Shown in pieces: positions 16,364 through 25,700 of a stretch of 64,000 nt of DNA (its first letter is position 1; the number at the start of each line of letters is the position of its first letter). The notes beneath the pieces were generated by a model. It did not search any database, was not told where the DNA came from, and was given only the letters and a program-made list of their open reading frames with translations. Both the position numbers and the translations under genes were made by a program. Source of the stretch: DASXQK01 sp963724385 (GTDB taxonomy: Bacteria; Pseudomonadota; Alphaproteobacteria; Dongiales; Dongiaceae); the NCBI GenBank assembly GCA_963724385.1, contig CAVRUJ010000001.1, positions 248,001-312,000 on the forward strand. The letters run 5' to 3'.

Positions 16364-16480
16364 GCAGCCCTCCGCTGACCGATGGCTGCGGGCCCGGGCC
16401 GCTTGCCGGGCCGCGCAATCCGCGATGAACCCGGGATTGAGCGAGGAGCGAGGCGGCTGAAGCCGCCCCGCCCCGCCGAC

Positions 16481-16684
16481 TCATACTTCCTTGAGATTGC
16501 AGGCCGAGGCCTTGCCGCGATCCTGCTCGACGTCGAAGCTGAGCTTCTGGCCTTCGCGCAACGTGCTCATCCCCGACCGTTCGACGGCGGAGATGTGCAC
16601 GAACACGTCCTTAGAGCCGCCCTCGGGCTGGATGAAGCCGTAGCCCTTCTGAGCGTTGAACCATTTGACTGTTCCGGTAGACAT
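16481..16684 (-). CDS. cspA: Cold-shock protein (CspA family)
   Basis: The 67-residue single cold-shock domain starts MSTGTVKWFNAQKGYGFIQP, containing RNP1 (KGYGFI) and RNP2 (VFVHIS) RNA-binding motifs. It binds single-stranded RNA and melts structure. The frame is open upstream to 16933, but AAAGGG directly before ATG 16684 and family length fix the start. Conserved 'CNLKEV' end. Confidence 0.96.
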   Translation of the reverse strand: MSTGTVKWFNAQKGYGFIQPEGGSKDVFVHISAVERSGMSTLREGQKLSFDVEQDRGKASACNLKEV

Positions 16685-17016
16685 AGTTTTCCCTTTTTCG
16701 AGTAGCGTTGCCGTCGCTGCATTTGCCCGACGGGCCGTGCCTTGAAAGGGATGAGTTCGGACCGGCTCTACGAAAGAAGCGGGGGCGAGGTCAACCCCTA
16801 TCGAGCCGACGCGCTCTATATGGACCTTCGCCGCCTTATTTGCAATGGGGTGGCTTCGGCAAGGCCGGGATCGCCTTGCTGGCCGCGCCATCGGATCGCT
16901 TTGCGTCCCGATCGTTGCCCCGCCGGCCTTCATGGGCTCAAATAGCGAACGGACTTAAGCCCAGTTCGACTGAAGGACGGGTAACAGCGCAAGATCATCC
17001 CCACGAGGTTGAACCC
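16685..17016. other. Divergent intergenic region, cspA leader and agmatinase promoter
   Basis: No gene is supported. The stretch next to cspA probably forms its untranslated leader (cold-shock genes usually have long ones); I see only a weak TTGACC-18-TAGAGC promoter candidate on the minus strand around 16795-16825. Confidence 0.35.
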
Positions 17017-17967
17017 ATGATGCCGCTTACCGTCCCGCCGCGGTCTGTCTTCACGACCTTCATGAATGTGCCGTTGGTTACCGATCTCGATGCGCTCGAG
17101 GCGGATTTCGCAATCATTGGGATACCTTATGGCGATCCCTATTCCATGGACGAGGTGACCAACGATCAGACCAACGCGCCGACCGCGGTCAGGCGGGCCA
17201 GCGAGCGCGTCAGCTTCGGCTTCGACCAATGGGACTTCGATATCGGCGGCACGGTTTTCGACGGCAAGCCGGTCAAGGTCGTCGATGTGGGCGATGTTCC
17301 GGGCGATCCGCGGGACCCGAAGAGCCACTACCTCCGGGCAGAACAGGCGGTCCGGAAAATTCTCGCAGCCGGCGCCCTGCCCATCACGATCGGCGGCGAC
17401 CACGGCGTGCCCATCCCGGTTTTCCGGGCGCTCTCCGCCCACGGCCCGATCACCTTGATCCATCTCGATGCCCATCTCGACTGGCGGGACGAGGTCAACG
17501 GCGCCAAGGAAGGCTATTCGAGCCCCATTCGCCGCGCCTCCGAGATGGACCATATTGGCGAGATCTTCCAGATCGGCCTGCGCGGCCAGGGCAGCGCGCG
17601 GGTCGAGGAAGTAGAAGCGGCCCTTCGCTATGGCGCGCATCTGGTCAGCGCCAGCGATCTTCACCGCGCCGGCGTGGAGGCGGTCCTGCAAAGCATCCCC
17701 GCCGGAGGGCGCTATTACATCAGCATCGATGCCGATGGCATGGATCCCGCGGCCGTTCCGGCGGTCGGCGCGCCGCAGCCGGGCGGCATTACCTATCCGC
17801 AGGTCGTCGAGCTGATCAAAGGCCTATGCCGAAAAGGCCGGGTCATGGGCCTCGACTTCGTCGAGCTCATGCCCGGGCGCGATATCAACGAAATCAGCAG
17901 CATCACCGCGGTGCATGTCATCCTGAATTTCATCGGCGTCGCGGTGAGGGCCGGTCACGGCGTCTAG
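17017..17967 (+). CDS. Ureohydrolase, agmatinase/guanidinobutyrase type
   Basis: The 316-residue enzyme (ATG 17017, GAGGTT 7 bases upstream) belongs to the arginase/agmatinase superfamily, which hydrolyse a guanidino group to urea with a dimanganese centre. All metal-binding motifs are present: 'GGDHGVPIP', 'HLDAHLDWRD' (DAHxD) and 'SIDADGMDPAAVPAVG' (DxDxxDP). The 'PGGITYPQV' loop is more like agmatinases than arginases, but the substrate is unsettled. It stands alone in orientation between divergent or convergent neighbours. Confidence 0.9.
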   Translation: MMPLTVPPRSVFTTFMNVPLVTDLDALEADFAIIGIPYGDPYSMDEVTNDQTNAPTAVRRASERVSFGFDQWDFDIGGTVFDGKPVKVVDVGDVPGDPRDPKSHYLRAEQAVRKILAAGALPITIGGDHGVPIPVFRALSAHGPITLIHLDAHLDWRDEVNGAKEGYSSPIRRASEMDHIGEIFQIGLRGQGSARVEEVEAALRYGAHLVSASDLHRAGVEAVLQSIPAGGRYYISIDADGMDPAAVPAVGAPQPGGITYPQVVELIKGLCRKGRVMGLDFVELMPGRDINEISSITAVHVILNFIGVAVRAGHGV

Positions 17968-18002
17968 GCGAGAATGGCCCGCCTGCCTCCGCGTGGGCGA
18001 AT

Positions 18003-19274
18003 CTATTGTCCGGCCGGCGTGAAAAGCTCGTGCGGGATCGTGAGGCCACGGAGCTGGTGGAAGCCGAGCGAGGCGAGCTCGCCGCCATAGGCGCGGGCGA
18101 AGTCATCGCTCACGACAATGGGGCGGTCGAGCGATTTGGCGACCGCCTCAACGCGGCTCACCAGGTTGACGGCGGGACCTATCACCGTGAAATCGAGACG
18201 ATCGGCGGCGCCGATATTGCCGTAGAGCACCTGCCCCACATGGAGCGCCACCACGATCTTCAGCGGCGGCTCGCCGGATAGAACGGGATCATCCGCGAGC
18301 CGGTGTACCGCTTCCAACGTCTCGCTCGCCGCATCGAGGGCGTTGCGCGTGGCGATACGCGTCAGCCCCGCATCGATGATCGGAAAGATCGCCAGCAGGC
18401 CGTCACCGATGAATTTCAGGATTTCGCCGCCGTGGGCGTGGATCGCCTTGGCCTGGGCATCGAAAAGCGCGTCCAGAATTTCGATCATGCGCTGGCCAGG
18501 GAGCCGGTCCGACCGCGCCGTGAAGCCACGCAGGTCGGAGGACCAGAGCACGGCGGTGATGGTATCGCTTTGGCCGCGGCGAATGTGGCCCGCGAGTACG
18601 CGTGGCCCGGTCATCGGGCCAAGATAGGCGGTCAGCAGGTTGTTCGCGATCGAGCGCAGCGAATGCATGTCCATCACGACGGGCAGCCGCCGCGCGACCC
18701 GCGTCATCTCCGCGACTTGTTCATCGGTGAATCCGCCTGCGCGATCGCTGACAAAGGTGACGGCATAGTTCCCGCCGAAGGCGCTTGTGACGGGCAGCGC
18801 CAGGTAGTCGGTGGCGCCCTGGGCCTTGAGGTCATGCAGCACCGGGAAATCGAGCGCCTCGGGCTCGACATCGACGCGCCGGCGCAAGGTTTCGCCGCCT
18901 TCCCGCACCCGCATCACGGGGTTGAGCAGATAGCCCGCGGACTCGCGGGCCTCGTGGGCGACCATCATCATCTGGGTCCGCCCCGTGGTGCGCCACCAAA
19001 TCAGCGTGGCGCCGAGATAAAGCGGATGCAGCGTGCCGCCATGCATTGTCGTGCGCAGCAGCGGCAAGCCCGTGGCCAGCATGCGCCAGGAGAATTCGTC
19101 GAAGGCGGCGGCGGGGGTCGCCAGCTGCCGCGCCGTGCCCACCAGCCACTCGGCGACGGACTCGATGTGGTCGGCGGCGGGACGCTCCTCGGGTGGCCGC
19201 TCGATCGTCTCGCGCAGTTGCGTGTAGCGCTGTTGGAAGGTCAGGGATGGCGGGTTCGACTCTGGATCGCTCAT
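18003..19274 (-). CDS. Class III adenylate/guanylate cyclase
   Basis: The 423-residue product (ATG 19274 after GGAAGA) has an N-terminal sensor-like half without clear family, then a nucleotide cyclase domain from about residue 220. The first metal-binding Asp is in 'LWSSDLRGFTARSD', the second in 'GGEILKFIGDGLLAIFP', and 'LYGNIGAADRLDFTVIGPAVNLVSRVE' is the dimer/substrate region, so it should be active as a homodimer making cAMP. The N-terminal half resembles that of many alphaproteobacterial soluble cyclases ('WLVGTARQL', 'WRMLATGLPLLR'). No transmembrane segment is seen. Confidence 0.9.
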   Translation of the reverse strand: MSDPESNPPSLTFQQRYTQLRETIERPPEERPAADHIESVAEWLVGTARQLATPAAAFDEFSWRMLATGLPLLRTTMHGGTLHPLYLGATLIWWRTTGRTQMMMVAHEARESAGYLLNPVMRVREGGETLRRRVDVEPEALDFPVLHDLKAQGATDYLALPVTSAFGGNYAVTFVSDRAGGFTDEQVAEMTRVARRLPVVMDMHSLRSIANNLLTAYLGPMTGPRVLAGHIRRGQSDTITAVLWSSDLRGFTARSDRLPGQRMIEILDALFDAQAKAIHAHGGEILKFIGDGLLAIFPIIDAGLTRIATRNALDAASETLEAVHRLADDPVLSGEPPLKIVVALHVGQVLYGNIGAADRLDFTVIGPAVNLVSRVEAVAKSLDRPIVVSDDFARAYGGELASLGFHQLRGLTIPHELFTPAGQ

Positions 19275-19539
19275 GGCTGCGGCTTCTTCCTTACGCCTAA
19301 GCGGCATGCTAACGGAACTCACAATTCTGAAAGCTTGAACTGGATCAGCAAGGAATTGGCGCCCCCGCGGACTCTCCGTCGAGAGGAGCATTCCTCTCAC
19401 CGCGAGGGGTAAACTGTGCTTGAGCAGCGGATCGCCGCGGCGCCAGAATGCGCAGCTGGAAGACCCGCCGCGCCTGGGTCATTGGGCTCCTTCCCGTTCG
19501 GCTGACGCCGTTTGCAACTTCAAGGCCGGTTTCCAGAAC

Positions 19540-20280
19540 ATGACGAACGCGATGATCCAAATGGAGGGGGTCCACAAGTGGTTCGGCCAGTTCCATGCCC
19601 TCAAGGATATCAACCTGACCGTCCATAAAGGAGAGCGGATCGTCCTCTGCGGACCATCGGGTTCCGGCAAATCGACCCTCATCCGCTGCATCAACCGGCT
19701 GGAGGAGCACGAGCAGGGCAAGATCGTCGTCGACGGCGTGACGCTCGATCGCAACGTCAAGCATATCGAGACGGTCCGCCGGGAAGTCGGCATGGTCTTT
19801 CAGCACTTCAACCTGTTTCCGCACCTGACGGTGCTGGACAACCTGACGCTGGCGCCGATCTCCGTGCGAAAGATCCCGAAGGAGCAGGCGGAAGACGCGG
19901 CCATGCAGTATCTGAAGCGCGTCAAGATCCCGGAGCAGGCGAAGAAATACCCCGGCCAGCTGTCCGGCGGCCAGCAGCAGCGCGTCGCCATCGCCCGGTC
20001 GCTCTGCATGAATCCCAAGATCATGCTGTTCGATGAGCCGACCTCCGCCCTCGATCCCGAGATGATCAAGGAAGTGCTGGACGTCATGATCGAGCTCGCC
20101 CAGTCCGGCATGACGATGCTCTGCGTCACCCATGAGATGGGCTTCGCGCGAACGGTCGCAGACCGCGTCATTTTCATGGATGCGGGAGAGATCGTCGAAC
20201 AGAACGATCCTGAGACTTTCTTCAATGCGCCTCGATCCGAGCGTACGGCGCAATTCCTGGAGAAGGTCCTGCATCACTAG
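19540..20280 (+). CDS. Polar amino acid ABC transporter ATP-binding protein (GltL/GlnQ type), orphan
   Basis: The 246-residue ATPase has Walker A 'GPSGSGKST' (near residue 38), Q-loop 'MVFQHFNLFPHLTVLDNL', signature 'LSGGQQQRVAIAR', Walker B 'IMLFDEPTSALD' and H-loop 'CVTHEMGFART', the pattern of PAAT-family glutamate/aspartate importers. ATG 19540 starts the conserved domain; upstream open sequence is not conserved. No permease or binding protein is next to it, which is unusual for the family; sequence just upstream (19430-19510) might be the decayed end of a permease. It ends at the MITE-like repeat. Confidence 0.92.
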   Translation: MTNAMIQMEGVHKWFGQFHALKDINLTVHKGERIVLCGPSGSGKSTLIRCINRLEEHEQGKIVVDGVTLDRNVKHIETVRREVGMVFQHFNLFPHLTVLDNLTLAPISVRKIPKEQAEDAAMQYLKRVKIPEQAKKYPGQLSGGQQQRVAIARSLCMNPKIMLFDEPTSALDPEMIKEVLDVMIELAQSGMTMLCVTHEMGFARTVADRVIFMDAGEIVEQNDPETFFNAPRSERTAQFLEKVLHH

Positions 20281-20462
20281 TGTTGTGCTTCTGACATTCG
20301 ATTCATTTTCTCTCATCGTCATTCCGGCCGGAGCGAAGCGGAGAGCCGGAATCCAGGGGTTCCAGGCGCCGCATTCGCCATGGATGCCCGCTCCCCGCCT
20401 GCGCGGGGACAAGCTTCGCGGGCATGACGAATGAAAATGAGCGATCAGAGTCGCAACACTAG
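20277..20462. repeat. MITE/REP-like element with terminal inverted repeats
   Basis: About 186 bp with imperfect inverted ends of about 40 bp: left CTAGTGTTGTG..TCTGA...TCATTTTC...GTCAT matches the reverse complement of the right end. The interior holds two hairpins, one built on TTCCGGC/GCCGGAA and one on ATGCCCGC/GCGGGCAT. CTAG at each edge supplies the stop codons of both convergent genes, the ABC ATPase (TAG) and the Crp-family regulator (TAG). It contains no coding sequence. Confidence 0.75.
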
Positions 20463-21148
20463 CGCTGGTCGTCATAGGCCGAGAAGCTTCGCAGCTGTTC
20501 GACGTTTTCGAGCTGGAGCCTGCGCCCCTTGCCGGAGACGCCCAGGCGCTTCAGGCGGGCGAAGGCGCGGGACAGGCTTTCCGGCGTCATCCCGAGGCGC
20601 GCGGCGATAACCCGTCGCGGCTCGGGCAGGCTGACGGAGGCGCCGCCGCCGCGGAGTTCCGCGATGGCCAGGAGATAGGCCGCCAGGCGCTGGGCGCTGG
20701 AACGAAGTTTCAGGTCCTTGATCTGACGCACGAGCACGCGCCAATGGCGGGCCAGGAGCTCGGCCATGGCGCGGGCAAGGGCCGGGTCGCGCTCCAGAGT
20801 GCTCCGGAAATCCTCGACCGGAATGAACAGCACGCGGGCGGCCGTCGTGACCTCGGCGGACACGAGATAGGGCAGGCTGAGGATCGCCGCCGGCGCCACC
20901 AGGAGCTCGCCCTCGGCGAAGACCTCGATGACGGTGTCAGGCTCGCCCAGCGCCTTGGCGAGCAGGCTGACCCGCCCGCTCAGCACCAGATGAAGGAATC
21001 GGACTTCCTCGCCTTGCTCGAACAGCCTGGCGCCCGCCGGGAGGGCCTGGACCGAGGCGTTGGCCAGCAGCAGAGCCATGGCCGGCTCGCCGATCGCCCG
21101 GTGAAGCGAAGTGCGCTTCAGACGTTCTTCGTCGGCGAGGCGCAGCAT
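20459..21148 (-). CDS. Crp/Fnr-family regulator without cysteines, probably DNR/NNR-like
   Basis: The 229-residue product has a cNMP-type beta-barrel ('LPAGARLFEQGEEVRFLHLVLSGRVSL'), a long dimer helix and a C-terminal winged HTH ('RRVIAARLGMTPESLSRAFARLKRLGV'). The recognition helix keeps the E..SR residues with which FNR proteins read TTGAT-type half sites. It has no cysteine at all, so it cannot carry the FNR iron-sulfur cluster; a DNR/NnrR-like sensor of NO, or an effectorless form, is more likely. ATG 21148 with AAAGG upstream is preferred to the TTG at 21235. It is divergent from narK, which it probably controls. Confidence 0.88.
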   Translation of the reverse strand: MLRLADEERLKRTSLHRAIGEPAMALLLANASVQALPAGARLFEQGEEVRFLHLVLSGRVSLLAKALGEPDTVIEVFAEGELLVAPAAILSLPYLVSAEVTTAARVLFIPVEDFRSTLERDPALARAMAELLARHWRVLVRQIKDLKLRSSAQRLAAYLLAIAELRGGGASVSLPEPRRVIAARLGMTPESLSRAFARLKRLGVSGKGRRLQLENVEQLRSFSAYDDQR

Positions 21149-21228
21149 GGCGATAGGCCTTTCGATGGCGTGACGGTCCGGGACCTCGGCCAGTGAAGAC
21201 CGCGATTTGATTTCCGGCAAGCCGTCAC

Positions 21229-21242
21229 TTGACAATAGTCAA
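21229..21242. promoter_or_regulatory. FNR/DNR-type palindrome TTGAC-N4-GTCAA
   Basis: TTGACAATAGTCAA is a perfect palindrome apart from its AATA centre and extends to CTTGAC...GTCAAG. It lies 81 bp upstream of the chosen regulator start and 130 bp from narK, so autoregulation of the regulator is a reasonable inference. Confidence 0.65.
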
Positions 21243-21278
21243 GCCCGGCCGGGTTTTTCGTGCCCACTCGCCATCTCA

Positions 21279-21292
21279 TTGATTTGAATCAA
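21279..21292. promoter_or_regulatory. Consensus FNR box TTGAT-N4-ATCAA upstream of narK
   Basis: TTGATTTGAATCAA matches the Fnr/Anr/Dnr consensus in all ten fixed positions. A -41.5 spacing would put transcription start near 21327, about 45 bp before the narK ATG, with a -10-like GACACT around 21315. This predicts oxygen- or NO-responsive activation of the narKGHJI operon. Confidence 0.85.
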
Positions 21293-21371
21293 CCCCGCCG
21301 ACGCGGCAGAATTCGACACTAGCGGCTGCCGAATTTTCGCTCCTCTTGCCCGCGCCCAGGAGAGACAGCCG

Positions 21372-22718
21372 ATGACGAGCAATGCCGCCAACAGCGATGC
21401 ACCCCTGGGCAGCCACAAGCTCGCCGGCAATCCTAGCTCCGGCCTCGCCATCGGGACCTGGGGCTTTTTCGTCGGATTCGCCGCCGTGGCGCTCTACGGG
21501 CCGGCCGCGAAGTACTTCCAGCAGCAGATGCACCTCGGCGGGCTGGCGCTGGCGCTGCTGGTCGCGGCGCCTCAGCTGACGGGCTCGCTGCTGCGCATCC
21601 CCTTCGGCGCTTGGGTCGATCGGGTGGGCGGGCGGCTGCCCATGCTGACCCTGTTCGGCATGTCGCTGGTCGGCATGTGGGGCCTGGTTTTCATCCTGTT
21701 CACGGTCAAGACGCTGACGGTGGAGGTCTATCCGCTCATCGTCTTCTTCGGCTTCTTGAGCGGCTGCGGCGTCGCCTCCTTCTCGGTCGGCGTTCCGCAG
21801 GTGTCCTATTGGTTCCCGCAGAAGCGCCAGGGCACGGTGCTCGGCGTCTACGGGGGCGTCGGCAATCTGGCACCCGGGATCTTCACCTTGCTGCTGCCCT
21901 TCGCCATCGCGGCCTGGGGATTGGCCGGCTCCTATCTCGCCTGGGTCGTGTTCCTGATCCTTGGCGCCGGCATCTACGCGCTCTTCGCCCGCGATGCCTA
22001 CTTCTTCCAGCTGCGCAAGCAGGGTCTCCCGGTCGAGCAATGCCGCAGCATCGCCCGGCAAAAGGGCGAGGAGCTGTTCCCGACCGGCACGGTCTGGCAG
22101 GCCATCATCACCGCCGCGGAAGACACGCGGACATGGGGCTTGGTCAGTCTCTACTTCGTCTCCTTCGGCGGCTTCCTCGCGCTTACCGCCTGGTTCCCCA
22201 CCTATTGGATCAACCTCCACGGCATCGATCCGAAGACGGCCGGCGTGATCGGCGGGCTGGGGTTCGCCATTCTCGCCGCGATCGTTCGCGTGTTCGGCGG
22301 CATGATTTCAGAGCGGCTGGGCGGCGAGAGGACAGCGGTCCTTGCCTTCTTCGCCGTCCTTATCGCGGCGCTGGTCCTCACCTTCGTCCAGGATTTCGCG
22401 GCCGATCTCGCGGCCGAGCTGCTGATCGCGGTCGGCATGGGCATCGGCAATGCGGCCGTCTTCAAGATGGTGCCGAAATACGTGCCGGCAGCGGTCGGCG
22501 GGGCCTCGGGCCTGGTCGGCGGCCTCGGCGCGCTCGGCGGCTTCATCATCCCGCTGTTCCTGGGCGCCACCGTCGATGCGCTGGGCAGCGCGGGTTACGC
22601 GGGCGGCTTCTTCGCCTATGTGATCCTGGCAGTTGGCGCCATTGGCGTGTCCATGAATTTCTGGCGTCTGGACCTGAAGGCCCACGCTTCCGCGGCCAGC
22701 GCCGCCTCTAGGATCTAG
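21372..22718 (+). CDS. narK: Nitrate/nitrite transporter NarK (MFS)
   Basis: The 448-residue protein has about 12 transmembrane helices and belongs to the NNP family of the MFS, importing nitrate and/or exporting nitrite across the inner membrane. Family features include the substrate-binding arginine in 'TGSLLRIPFGAWVDRVGGR', the nitrate signature 'GVYGGVGNLAPGIFT', a second arginine in 'IVRVFGGMISERLGG', and 'GGASGLVGGLGALGGFIIPLF'. AGGAGA precedes the ATG. The stop is 2 bp from the narG start, so transporter and reductase are one operon. Confidence 0.96.
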   Translation: MTSNAANSDAPLGSHKLAGNPSSGLAIGTWGFFVGFAAVALYGPAAKYFQQQMHLGGLALALLVAAPQLTGSLLRIPFGAWVDRVGGRLPMLTLFGMSLVGMWGLVFILFTVKTLTVEVYPLIVFFGFLSGCGVASFSVGVPQVSYWFPQKRQGTVLGVYGGVGNLAPGIFTLLLPFAIAAWGLAGSYLAWVVFLILGAGIYALFARDAYFFQLRKQGLPVEQCRSIARQKGEELFPTGTVWQAIITAAEDTRTWGLVSLYFVSFGGFLALTAWFPTYWINLHGIDPKTAGVIGGLGFAILAAIVRVFGGMISERLGGERTAVLAFFAVLIAALVLTFVQDFAADLAAELLIAVGMGIGNAAVFKMVPKYVPAAVGGASGLVGGLGALGGFIIPLFLGATVDALGSAGYAGGFFAYVILAVGAIGVSMNFWRLDLKAHASAASAASRI

Positions 22719-22720
22719 CC

Positions 22721-25700
22721 ATGAGCCATTTTCTCGACCGCCTGATGTTCTTCAAGCGCAACGTCGACAGCTTCGCCGGCGGCCATGGCGTGGTGACCAA
22801 TGAGAGCCGCGGCTGGGAGGAGGGCTACCGCTCCCGCTGGGCCCATGACCGGATCGTGCGCTCGACCCACGGCACCAATTGCACCGGCTCCTGCTCCTGG
22901 AAGATCTACGTCAAGGGCGGGATCGTCACCTGGGAGACCCAGCAGACCGACTACCCCCGCACCCGGCCCGACATGCCGAATCACGAGCCGCGCGGCTGTT
23001 CGCGCGGCGCCAGCTACTCCTGGTACCTCTACAGCGCCAACCGGATCAAATATCCGCTCGTCCGCAGCCGGCTGCTGAAGCTCTGGCGCCAGGCCCGCGC
23101 ACAACAGAAGGATCCGGTCCTGGCCTGGCAGGCGATCGTCGAGGATCCGGCCAAGCGCGGGGAGTATCAAGCGGTGCGCGGCCTCGGCGGCTTCGTCCGC
23201 GCGAGCTGGGACGAGGTCAACGAGATCATCGCAGCGGCCAATATCCATACGGCCAAGAACCACGGGCCGGACCGGATCATCGGCTTCTCCCCGATTCCGG
23301 CCATGTCCATGGTCTCCTACGCGGCGGGAACGCGCTATCTGGCGCTCATCGGCGGCGTCGCCATGAGCTTCTACGACTGGTATTGCGACCTGCCGCCAAG
23401 CTCGCCGCAGACCTGGGGCGAGCAGACCGACGTGCCCGAGAGCGCCGACTGGTACAATTCGAGCTTCCTCGTGCTCTGGGGCTCGAACGTGCCCCAGACG
23501 CGCACCCCGGACGCCCATTTCTACACCGAGGTCCGCTACAAGGGCGCCAAGTCGGTGGTGATCTGCCCGGACTACAGCGAGGCCAGCAAATTCGCCGACC
23601 TGTGGCTGGCGCCCAAGCAAGGCACCGACGCGGCGCTCGCCATGGCCGTCGGCCATGTGATCCTGAAGGAATTCCATCTCGCCGGGAAAAGCGCCTATTT
23701 CACCGACTACTGCCGGCGCTACACCGACCTGCCCTTTCTCGTGCGCCTGGACAAGCGCGGCGACCACTATGTCGCGGGACGGTTTCTCAGGGCCTCGGAC
23801 TTCGCGGACGGCAAGGGCCAGATGAACAACCCGGACTGGAAGCTGCTGGTCGTGGACGAGGCGAGCGACGCCGCCGTGGTGCCCACGGGCAGCGTCGGCT
23901 TCCGCTGGGGCGAGCAGGGCAAGTGGAACCTCGAGAACCGCGACGGGGCGACCGGCGCCGAGATATCGCCGCGGCTTTCCCTGATCGACAAGAGCGATGC
24001 GGTGGTGCCCGTCGCTTTCCCCTATTTCGGCGGCCTCACCCACGCCCATTTCGCCAACAATCCCCAGGACGAGATCCTGCTCCGCAATCTGCCGGCGCGC
24101 CGGCTTGCCACCAAGGAGGGCGAGGTGCTGGTGGCCACCGTCTTCGATCTGCTGGTCGCCAACTATGGCGTCGATCGGGGCCTGGGCGGCGGCAATGTGG
24201 CCAAGACTTATGACGACGATGTTCCGTACTCGCCGGCCTGGCAGGAGAAGATCACCGGCGTCAAGCGCGGCCATGTGATCGCGCTCGCCCGCGAGTTCGC
24301 CGACAACGCCGACAAGACCAAGGGCCGCTCCATGGTGATCCTCGGCGCCGGGGTCAACCACTGGTACCACGGCGACATGATCTACCGCGGCATCATCAAT
24401 CTGCTGGTGCTCTGCGGCTGCGTCGGCAAGCCGGGAGGCGGCTGGTCGCACTATGTGGGCCAGGAGAAGCTGCGGCCCCAGACCGGCTGGACGCCGCTCG
24501 CCTTCGCCCTCGACTGGCACCGGCCGCCCCGGCAGATGAATTCGACCTCGTTCTTCTATGCCCACACCGACCAGTGGCGGTACGAGAGGCTCGAGCTGTC
24601 CGAGATTCTGTCGCCGCTTGCCGACGGCAAGCTCCAGGGCAGCCCGATCGATCTCAACTTTCGCGCCGAGCGCATGGGATGGCTTCCCAGCGCGCCGCAG
24701 CTGGAAGCCAATCCGCTGCGGCTCGCGGCGGCGGCCGAGGCGGCGGGCAGCGATCCGGTGAAGCACGTCGTGGGCGAGCTGAAGGCCGGGCGATTGAAGC
24801 TCGCGGCCGGCGATCCCGACAACCCTCTCAACTTCCCCCGCAACATGTTCGTCTGGCGCTCCAACCTGCTGGGCTCGAGCGGCAAGGGACACGAATACTT
24901 TCTGAAGCACCTGCTGGGAGCGAGGCATGGGGTGCAGGGCAAGGATCTGGGTGCCGAGGGCGGACAGCGGCCGCTCGAGGTCGCCTGGCGAGAGGAAGCG
25001 CCCGAAGGCAAGCTGGACCTGCTGGTGACCATCGACTTTCGCATGTCGACCACCTGCGTCTACTCCGACATCGTGCTGCCGACTGCCACCTGGTACGAGA
25101 AGCACGACCTCAACACGTCCGATATGCATCCCTTCATCCACCCGCTGTCGGCGGCGGTCGACCCCGTCTGGGAGGCGCGCAGCGACTGGCAGATCTTCAA
25201 GGGCCTCGCCAAGCGCTTCTCGGAACTCTGCCCCGGCCATCTGGGAGTCGAGAAGGACCTGGTCTTGACCCCGATCATGCACGACACGCCGGGCGAGCTG
25301 GCCCAGGCCTTCGAGCCCAAGGATTGGGGCAAGGGCGAATGCGAGCCCGTGCCCGGCAAGACCATGCCGGCGATGACGGTGGTGGAGCGCGACTACCCCA
25401 ACACCTATCGCAAGTTCACCTCGCTCGGGCCGCTGATGAGCAAGATCGGCAACGGCGGCAAGGGCATCGCCTGGAATACCGAAACCGAAGTGGAGTTCCT
25501 GGGCAAGCTCAACGGCAAGGTGAGCGAGCCCGGAGTGAGCGCGGGTCTGCCGCGGATCGAGACGGACATGGACGCCGCCGAGGTGATCCTGACCTTGGCG
25601 CCGGAAACCAACGGCCATGTGGCCGTCAAGTCCTGGGTCTCGCTCAGCAAGGCGACGGGCCGCGAGCATGCCCATCTGGCGCGGGCGCGGGAGGACGAAA

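Noticed and set aside
22715..25675. A 986-codon frame antisense to narG
   Set aside because: It is a shadow of a GC-rich gene. narG on the plus strand has all cofactor ligands and family length.
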